A stretch of 41,402 nucleotides of DNA from Planctomycetota bacterium (GTDB lineage: Bacteria > Planctomycetota > Phycisphaerae > Phycisphaerales > UBA1924): positions 1 to 41,402 of the forward strand of contig JAUZRR010000048.1 in the NCBI GenBank assembly GCA_030950285.1. Direction: 5' to 3'. The notes below the pieces were generated by a model, which saw only the letters and a program-made list of their open reading frames with translations, had not been told where the DNA came from and ran no database searches. The position numbers and the translations under genes were made by a program. Numbering within the stretch: position 1 is the first letter of the stretch; every line of letters begins with the position of its first letter. Of this stretch, positions 35,825-41,402 are shown piece after piece.

Positions 35825-36997
35825 CTAGCCCGCGGACATGCCGAGCAGCGTGTCGAGCAACTCGGGCACGCCCGCGCCGTGGGTCGCGACCGTCTCGAGC
35901 ACCGGCCGCCGCCCGGCAACGTCGCGCAGGTCGCGGACCAGCTCGTTCTCACCCGGATGGTCAGCCTTATTGCACACGAAAAGGTCCGCAATCTCCAAGA
36001 TTCCGGCCTTATCCATCTGCACCGCATCGCCCATGCCCGGCGTCAGCACAACCGCGGTGTGGTCAACATGCGTGCGGATCTTGGTCTCGTTCTGACCGGC
36101 GCCGACGGTCTCGACAAACACCGTGTCGAACCCGCCGCCGTCGGGGAAGCGGACGCCACCGATGAGTTCGATAATCGCGTCGAGCGAGCTGTAGTCCTCG
36201 CCGCTGATCGCCAGTGATCTGTAGAACACCGCGTCGCCGAGGCGGTTGAAATCAACGCGCAGCCGGTCGCCCAGCAGTGCCCCGCTGGTGATCGGGCTCA
36301 TCGGGTCAAACGCGATGACCGCACACCGCCCGAGCGACGTGTCCTTCTCCCGGCGCAGCGTCAGTTCGCTGACAAGCTGCGCAACCAGTGTCGACTTGCC
36401 CGCGCCCGGCGAGCCGGTGATCCCAAAGACCCGCGGCGGCCGCTGACGAAGCACTCCCTCCCGCACCGGTCTGCCGAGGTGGACCATCGAGATATCCCGC
36501 GCAAGCTGCGCGACCGGGTTGTCGCTTTTGAGTATGGCTGTGTACGGCTTGACCGATTCAACGACCGCCATCGCGATGTCTTCGAGCCCGGTCGCGGTGG
36601 TAAAGCACTTGGCGATGCCCGCTTCGCGGAGTGTGGCGAGGTCCTCCTGCGGCAGGATTCCTCCCATGTAGACCGGGATGTTCGGCCGTCCGAGATCGAC
36701 CAGCGCGTCCACAAGCATCGGCCCGAGCTTCAGGTGCGAGTTGCTCATCATGCTCGCCGCGATGACGTCGCAGTCCTCGTCGCGGGCGGAGATCGCCAGG
36801 CTCTTGGGTGTCTGCCACAAGCCGGAATAGATGACGTGAATCCCCGAGTCGCGCAGCGCGCGCGCAATGACCTTGACGCCTCGGTCGTGCCCGTCGAGCC
36901 CCATCTTCCCAAGCAGCACGCGCGGCCGGTGGTCGAGCCCCTCGCTGCGGTCCTTCTTCTCAAACTCGGTCGTCGGCACATGAAGCGATTGCGTCAT
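35825..36997 (-). CDS. Cobalamin-binding domain fused to MeaB/ArgK-type GTPase (IcmF N-terminal-half-like)
   Basis: A 390-residue cytoplasmic protein. Residues about 24-155 are the B12-binding domain of acyl-CoA mutases: VLLGKMGLDGHDRGVKVIA has the base-off DxHxxG motif (His37). Residues about 185-390 are a MeaB-like G3E GTPase: Walker A GSPGAGKST (195-203), FDPMSPITSGALLGDR, switch region FVETVGAGQNE with Glu296, and NKAD (343-346). This is the order of the first half of the fused isobutyryl-CoA mutase IcmF, but the mutase domain and the C-terminal dimerisation arm of free MeaB are both absent. It should load or protect adenosylcobalamin for a separate mutase subunit encoded elsewhere. GAGGGA precedes the ATG. 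It lies between metH and a MATE gene. Confidence 0.9.
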   Translation of the reverse strand: MTQSLHVPTTEFEKKDRSEGLDHRPRVLLGKMGLDGHDRGVKVIARALRDSGIHVIYSGLWQTPKSLAISARDEDCDVIAASMMSNSHLKLGPMLVDALVDLGRPNIPVYMGGILPQEDLATLREAGIAKCFTTATGLEDIAMAVVESVKPYTAILKSDNPVAQLARDISMVHLGRPVREGVLRQRPPRVFGITGSPGAGKSTLVAQLVSELTLRREKDTSLGRCAVIAFDPMSPITSGALLGDRLRVDFNRLGDAVFYRSLAISGEDYSSLDAIIELIGGVRFPDGGGFDTVFVETVGAGQNETKIRTHVDHTAVVLTPGMGDAVQMDKAGILEIADLFVCNKADHPGENELVRDLRDVAGRRPVLETVATHGAGVPELLDTLLGMSAG

Positions 36998-37052
36998 CAG
37001 AAAGTTCCCTCGTTCTTGCCGGTTCGGCGCACGCCAAGCGTTGTCTTTGCCC

Positions 37053-37065
37053 GGGCGTCACGCCC
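37053..37065 (-). terminator. Small hairpin between metH and the B12/GTPase gene
   Basis: GGGCG-TCA-CGCCC lies in the 114-base gap downstream of metH. On the minus strand it is not followed by a T-run, so termination there would be weak and the two genes could be read through. Confidence 0.25.
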
Positions 37066-37111
37066 TCGCGTCTGCGACAGGATAGGCGGGAAACGCGATC
37101 CCGATCCCGAC

Positions 37112-40100
37112 TCACACGTTGAAGTACTTGGCTTCGGGATGGTGCACAACAAACGCGCTGGTGGACTGCTCGGGGTCGATCTGCCAGTTCTCCGTCAGCA
37201 CGCAGCCGATCCGCTCGGGTTCAAGCAATGACCATATCTTGTCCTGATCGCGCATCTCCGGGCACGCCGGATAGCCCGGGCTGTAGCGGCTGCCCCGGTA
37301 GTGCTGGGTGAACAGCTCGCGGATCCGCGGCGAGTCGTCCCCGCCGATCCCGAGCTCCTGCCGGATGCGCTTGTGCCACACCTCGGCGAGCGCCTCGGCC
37401 GTCTCGACACCCATGCCGTGGGTGTACAGATACTCGGCGTACTCGTCCCCCTCAAAGAGCACCTTCGCCCGCTCGCTGACCTTGCTCCCCATCGTGACAC
37501 AGTGCAGCGCGAGCACGTCGGCGCAGCCTGTTTCGACCGAACGGAAGAAATCGCTGATGCACAGCGACCGTCGCCCGGCCTGACGCGGGAACGAGAATCG
37601 CAACAACTCGCGGAGGTCGCTCGGGCGCAAGTCGTCGGGCGGCGTGCCTTGCAGCTCGGTCGGGTCGTACACGATAAGATCGTTCCCCTCGCTCGCGCAC
37701 GGCCAATAGCCGTAGACCGCCGCCGGGCGGAGAATCTCCCCGTCACGGAACTCGGCTTTGAGCCGCTCGAACACCGGCACAATCGTCTCTTCGAGCGCAG
37801 CCTGGTACTCGGCGTTGCTGAGCTTGCCCTTCTTGAACTGCCACTGCCCTCGGAACAACGCGACGGTGTTGATGAACGGGTAGATCTCGTCCAGGTCGAT
37901 GTGCTCGACGACGCGGCTGCCCCAGAATGGCGGTGCCGGCACGTCGATGTCTGTCGCAACGCTGCTGCGCGCAGGAGCGGTCTTGACCGCGACGCCGCTT
38001 CCTTCCTCAGCCGCAGAAACCGCTGCTTTTCGAGCCTTTGACGCCTCAATGGTTTGCTCGGCGCTCGCGCGCTTCTTGGTCCGTGCAGCGATCTCCTGAT
38101 CGAGCGTGCCGAGCGTTTTGCCCGCGAGCATGTCCATAAACCGCAGCCCCTCGAAGGCGTCCTTGCCGTAGTAGAGCGCACCCTCGTAGACCGATCGCAG
38201 GTGCCCCTCGGCGTAGTGTCGGCTCAGCGCCGCGCCGCCCAGAATCACCGGCACCCGGATCCCCTGCGTGTGCAGCTCGCGGAGGTTGTCCTCCATCACA
38301 TGCACACTCTTGACCAGCAAGCCCGAGAGCCCGATCGCGTCGGCGTTGGTTTTGCGCCACGTGTCGAGGATGTTCGAGAGCGGCTGCTTGATCCCGATGT
38401 TGTGGACCTCGTACCCGTTGTTGCTCAGGATGATGTCCACGAGATTCTTGCCGATGTCGTGAACGTCACCCTTGACCGTCGCCAGCACGATCGACCCGCG
38501 GGGTTTGCCGCCGCATTTCTCCATGTGCGGCTCGAGGTGCGCAACCGCGGCCTTCATCACCTGCGCCGATTGCAGCACAAACGGCAGCTGCATCTGCCCC
38601 GACCCGAACAGCTCGCCGACCGTCTTCATCCCGTCGAGCAGGTGGTTGTTGATGATCTCGAGCGGCGGGTACTTCTCCATCGCCGCTTCGAGCGATTCGG
38701 CGAGCCCTTCCTTGTCGCCGTCCACGATGTGCGCGCGGAGCTGTTCCTCCAGCGAGAGATTCTTGCGTTCGACGGCCGTCGTGGCTGCGGATTCGACATC
38801 CCTGAAGAGCGCAATGAACGCCTGCAGCGGGTCGAAGTCTTTGTCGGTGACGCCTTCGGGCAGGCCGGTCCCGCCGAGGGATTCGTGCCTGCGGTCGTGC
38901 AGCAGGTTCATCGCCGCGAGTTTCTGATCCTCGGGGATGCGGTTGAGCGGCAGAATCTTCGACGCATGCACAATCGCGCTGGTCATCCCCGCTTCGACCA
39001 GTTCGTGCAGATACACCGAGTTGAGCACCACCCGGGCTGCGGGCTTGAGCCCAAACGAGATGTTCGACACGCCGCATGTCAGTTGGCAGTGGGGGAGTGT
39101 CTGTGCGATCAGGCGTGTGCCCTCGATAGTCGCCAGCCCGCTGCGGCGGTCGGGTTCCATCCCCGTCGAGACCGGCAGCACCAGCGGGTCAAAGAACAGG
39201 TCCCGTTCGTCGAGCCCATGCACTGTCGTTGCGCGGTGGTGGGCGCGCTGCGCGATCTCGAGCTTGCGCTCGGCCGTCCGCGCCATCGCGTTTTCCTGGT
39301 CCTCGTCGATTGAACCGATGACGAGCGCCGCGCCGTGTGCGCGCGCAAGGTGGCATATGGTGTCGAACTTCTCCTCGCCGTCCTCGAAGTTTGCCGAGTT
39401 GATGATGCACTTGCCCGGCGCTCGTTCGAGCGCCGCCTGGATCGTCCTGATCTGCGTCGAGTCGATCATCAGCGGCGCGTCGACCTGCTGGGCAACGCGG
39501 TGGACCACCTCGCCGATATCGCTGGCGTTGTCGCGGCCGGCGTAGTCGACGTTGAGGTCGAGGATGTGGCTGCCCTCGCGCATCTGCGCGCGCGCCAGTG
39601 CGACAATGCCGTCCCAGTCTTCTTCTTCGAGCAGCCGCTTGAACTTGCGGCTGCCCGAGGCGTTCATTCGCTCGCCGACGATCAGAAACGACGTGTCCTG
39701 CCGGAACTCGGTGGGGGAGTAGAGGCTGGTTGCGGCTTGTCCGAGAGGCTCGATCGTGCGCGCAGCCCGGGGTGTTTGTGCAATCGCCCGCACGAGGTGT
39801 TCGATGTGCGCAGGGGTCGTGCCGCAGCAGCCGCCGACGAGCCCGACGCCGTACTCGCGAACATATTTGGTGAGCGTCTCGGCGAACGCTTCAGGCCCGA
39901 GCGGGAAGTGGGTCTTGCCTTCGAGCAGCACCGGCAACCCGGCGTTGGGGACGACCGAGACGTGCCGATCCCAGTGCCGAGCAAGGTATTGCACGTGCTC
40001 TGCCATCTCGACCGGCCCGGTGGCGCAGTTGAGCCCGAGCGAGGCGATGGGATAGCTGCGCAGGGCGGCAAGGGTCGCCTCGATCGAGCTGCCCATGAGC

Positions 40101-40705
40101 ATGGTGCCGGTGGTCTCGATCGTGATCGACACCAGAATCGGGATGTCCTCGTGCGTGCGCCCAGCATCTTCGAGCGCAGCGAGGCAGGCGTTGATGACGC
40201 ACTTGACCTGGAGCAGGTCCTGGCAGGTCTCGATCAGCAGGGCGTCCACGCCGCCGGCGATCAGGCCGCGCGCTTGCTCGCGGTAGCTGGCGAGCATGTC
40301 GGCCCAGGAGATCTGGCCGAGGGTGATGAGCTTGGTGCCCGGGCCCATCGAGCCGAGGACGAACCTCGGGCGATCGGGCGTTATGTATTTCTCAGCCGCA
40401 GCCCGCGCGACCTCGCCTGCGAGCTTGTTGAGGGTGAAGGTCTGGCCGTCGAGGTCAAACTCGGCAAGCACGTGTTGTGCCCCGCCGAAGGAATCGGTTT
40501 CGACCGCGTCCGCCCCGGCCTCAAAGAACGACTCGTGGATGCCCTGCACGATTTCGGGACGGCTTTTGAGCAAGATCTCCGGGCAGTTTTCGCAGCCGAG
40601 ATAGTCGGTCTGGACGTCCAGGTCGATGCTGTGGGTCGCGGTGCCCATCGCCCCGTCGATGACAATGACGCGGCGGTCGAGCTCGTCGAGAAATCGGCTT
40701 GGCAT
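37112..40705 (-). CDS. metH: Cobalamin-dependent methionine synthase
   Basis: Transfers methyl from methyltetrahydrofolate to homocysteine through B12. All four modules are present in about 1197 residues. The homocysteine domain carries its zinc cysteines in NCATGP and GGCCGTTP; the folate domain spans about 340-620 (GERMNASGSRKFKRL, NSANFEDGEEKFD). The B12 cap and Rossmann domains contain DVHDIGKN with the cobalt-ligand His near 750. The AdoMet reactivation domain has RGSRYSPGYPACP near 1139-1151. Two ATGs lie six bases apart (40711, 40705). The Shine-Dalgarno GGAGG sits only three bases before the first but nine before the second, so 40705 is preferred. A 20-bp palindrome lies 42 bases upstream. 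Confidence 0.97.
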   Translation of the reverse strand: MPSRFLDELDRRVIVIDGAMGTATHSIDLDVQTDYLGCENCPEILLKSRPEIVQGIHESFFEAGADAVETDSFGGAQHVLAEFDLDGQTFTLNKLAGEVARAAAEKYITPDRPRFVLGSMGPGTKLITLGQISWADMLASYREQARGLIAGGVDALLIETCQDLLQVKCVINACLAALEDAGRTHEDIPILVSITIETTGTMLMGSSIEATLAALRSYPIASLGLNCATGPVEMAEHVQYLARHWDRHVSVVPNAGLPVLLEGKTHFPLGPEAFAETLTKYVREYGVGLVGGCCGTTPAHIEHLVRAIAQTPRAARTIEPLGQAATSLYSPTEFRQDTSFLIVGERMNASGSRKFKRLLEEEDWDGIVALARAQMREGSHILDLNVDYAGRDNASDIGEVVHRVAQQVDAPLMIDSTQIRTIQAALERAPGKCIINSANFEDGEEKFDTICHLARAHGAALVIGSIDEDQENAMARTAERKLEIAQRAHHRATTVHGLDERDLFFDPLVLPVSTGMEPDRRSGLATIEGTRLIAQTLPHCQLTCGVSNISFGLKPAARVVLNSVYLHELVEAGMTSAIVHASKILPLNRIPEDQKLAAMNLLHDRRHESLGGTGLPEGVTDKDFDPLQAFIALFRDVESAATTAVERKNLSLEEQLRAHIVDGDKEGLAESLEAAMEKYPPLEIINNHLLDGMKTVGELFGSGQMQLPFVLQSAQVMKAAVAHLEPHMEKCGGKPRGSIVLATVKGDVHDIGKNLVDIILSNNGYEVHNIGIKQPLSNILDTWRKTNADAIGLSGLLVKSVHVMEDNLRELHTQGIRVPVILGGAALSRHYAEGHLRSVYEGALYYGKDAFEGLRFMDMLAGKTLGTLDQEIAARTKKRASAEQTIEASKARKAAVSAAEEGSGVAVKTAPARSSVATDIDVPAPPFWGSRVVEHIDLDEIYPFINTVALFRGQWQFKKGKLSNAEYQAALEETIVPVFERLKAEFRDGEILRPAAVYGYWPCASEGNDLIVYDPTELQGTPPDDLRPSDLRELLRFSFPRQAGRRSLCISDFFRSVETGCADVLALHCVTMGSKVSERAKVLFEGDEYAEYLYTHGMGVETAEALAEVWHKRIRQELGIGGDDSPRIRELFTQHYRGSRYSPGYPACPEMRDQDKIWSLLEPERIGCVLTENWQIDPEQSTSAFVVHHPEAKYFNV

Positions 40706-40747
40706 GGGCATGGACCTCCGTGTAGCTTATCGGCCCGAAGAGTGTAG

Positions 40748-40767
40748 CCATTTATCCGGATGAATGG
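40748..40767. promoter_or_regulatory. 20-bp palindrome upstream of metH, candidate operator
   Basis: CCATTTATCCGGATGAATGG is a 20-base inverted repeat with one mismatched pair (the T and G flanking ATCCGGAT). It lies 37-43 bases upstream of the possible metH starts. On the minus strand TACACT (a -10-like hexamer, 40741-40746) follows it directly, so a bound dimeric regulator would block the metH promoter. The site is unlikely to be chance, given that the surroundings are AT-richer than the rest of the window. Confidence 0.6.
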
Positions 40768-40884
40768 ATGAAGCAAATACGAGAAATATTTGAGCGGCTC
40801 GCTCAGGCAGCAAAAAACATGATCGGCCGAGCGAGGTGCCCGGCCGAGTCGGTGTGTGGATTTGGGGGATTTGTGGTGTGCGGG

Positions 40885-41106
40885 CTACTTTTTCTTGTTC
40901 TTGAAGTAGTTGCCCTGGAACTTCCTCTGGAATTTCTCAACCCGCCCGGCCGCATCGACAAACTGCTGCTTGCCGGTGAAGAAGGGGTGGGACCCGGACC
41001 AGACCTCGACGTGCATCTCGGGCTGGGTGGAGCCGACTTCCATGACGACCTCGCCGTTGTGGAAGACTTTGCAGTTGTAGAGCTTGGGGTGGATGCCGTC
41101 CTTCAT
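40885..41106 (-). CDS. rpmE: 50S ribosomal protein L31, cysteine-poor form
   Basis: L31 bridges the two ribosomal subunits. The 73-residue product matches the L31 pattern: MKDGIHPKLYNCKVF, HVEVWSGSHPFFTGKQQFVDAAGRVEKFQRKF, and a basic tail. The zinc-binding CXXC positions of the C+ form are replaced (VWSGSHPF instead of VCSKCHPF, and only one Cys near the N terminus), so it is a zinc-independent version. AGGAG lies about eight bases before the ATG at 41106. Confidence 0.95.
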   Translation of the reverse strand: MKDGIHPKLYNCKVFHNGEVVMEVGSTQPEMHVEVWSGSHPFFTGKQQFVDAAGRVEKFQRKFQGNYFKNKKK

Positions 41107-41195
41107 CGTCGATACTCCTGAGCTGACCCAGAGGCGGCACAGCCACTCCGGGCGAGAAGTCTAGCCTCGGGTTCTGCTGATGCAAGCGGCTGCTC

Positions 41196-41223
41196 TTGAC
41201 GATCAGAGAGAGGGTGCTAGTCT
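41196..41223 (+). promoter_or_regulatory. Candidate sigma-70-type promoter for tRNA-Asn
   Basis: TTGACG (41196-41201) and TAGTCT (41218-41223) are separated by 16 bases. They lie about 100 bases upstream of the tRNA and on the same strand. The -35 hexamer is near-consensus; the -10 is weaker. Confidence 0.4.
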
Positions 41224-41324
41224 TTACGGCTCGGGCCGAGGGGTCCGAGCGGCTCGGGCTCAAGAGGCCGAACGCCTCGACGCTGATGCCCGAGGTTTGG
41301 GGTTTGGTCCCCGACAACTCGTGA

Positions 41325-41396
41325 TCCCCGATAGCTCAATGGTAGAGCGAGCGGCTGTTAACCGCTAGGTTGTAGGTTCGATCCCTACTCGGGGAG
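41325..41396 (+). tRNA. tRNA-Asn (anticodon GTT)
   Basis: The 72-base cloverleaf is clear: acceptor stem TCCCCGA/TCGGGGA (41325-41331 with 41389-41395, discriminator G), D arm with AATGGTAGAGC, anticodon stem AGCGG/CCGCT around the loop CTGTTAA (anticodon GTT at 41357-41359), and T arm GTAGG-TTCGATC-CCTAC. The CCA end is not encoded (GCTT follows). Confidence 0.97.
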
Positions 41397-41402
41397 CTTC
41401 AA

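Noticed and set aside
39335..40747. Long plus-strand open frame opposite metH
   Set aside because: metH is fully supported in the other strand, and the shadow product has no recognisable domain.
40712..40884. Cobalamin or SAM riboswitch upstream of metH
   Set aside because: The leader is under 180 bases to the next gene and shows neither the B12-box nor a SAM-I-type junction by eye. The palindrome is a better explanation for regulation.

Overview
This is a high-GC bacterial chromosome segment. The gene content fits a planctomycete, most likely of the Phycisphaerae type. That assignment is an inference from several signs: a futalosine-pathway menaquinone gene (MqnD), F-type ATP synthase subunits with cleavable N-terminal signals, a multihaem c-type cytochrome lipoprotein next to a PVC-style beta-propeller protein, and intergenic repeats of the kind that litter these genomes. 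No phage module or CRISPR array is visible. One tRNA gene (Asn, GTT) lies at the right edge.

Layout. 1-769: 5' part of an IS5-like transposase entering from the left edge and abutting the 3' end of a family 2 glycosyltransferase gene. 770-6830 (all minus): glycosyltransferase, pgk, then atpH, atpF, atpE, atpB, atpI and atpZ. Read in the transcribed direction this is an Fo-type operon, with the F1 genes atpA/G/D absent. 6831-7878: a repeat-rich stretch with palindromes, a boilerplate repeat and a nine-unit 21-bp tandem array. 7879-8883: an orphan FecCD-type permease. 9082-11439: solitary atpC, smpB, a small membrane protein and lemA. 11497-16772: argH, a decayed secreted-protein gene, an FAH-family hydrolase, an internally deleted AtoE relative, a DUF4190-type membrane protein and a glycerate kinase interrupted in frame by a palindromic element. 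16783-20640: a very large secreted protein that fuses a complete M14 carboxypeptidase to a complete S9 dipeptidyl-peptidase IV.

20812-27927 is a tightly coupled plus-strand operon: TIM-barrel sugar isomerase/epimerase, Gfo/Idh/MocA oxidoreductase, a five-haem lipoprotein, a secreted beta-propeller protein and the stub of a truncated fifth gene. This is the best candidate here for an undescribed system. It looks like a periplasmic redox pair coupled to cytoplasmic sugar oxidation/isomerisation. It is followed by copies of the same palindromic element found inside the glycerate kinase gene, one pair of which is inverted.

28047-30557 (minus): mqnD and purF. 30558-31395 is a gene-poor divergent region with G-quadruplex-capable tracts on both strands, a 7-bp repeat and a second, unrelated 21-bp tandem array. 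31396-34189: rpsD and a large PpiD/SurA-like membrane-anchored protein. 34235-40705 (minus): a MATE exporter, a B12-domain/MeaB-GTPase fusion resembling a free-standing N-terminal half of IcmF, and metH. A 20-bp palindrome sits just upstream of metH. rpmE and tRNA-Asn close the window.
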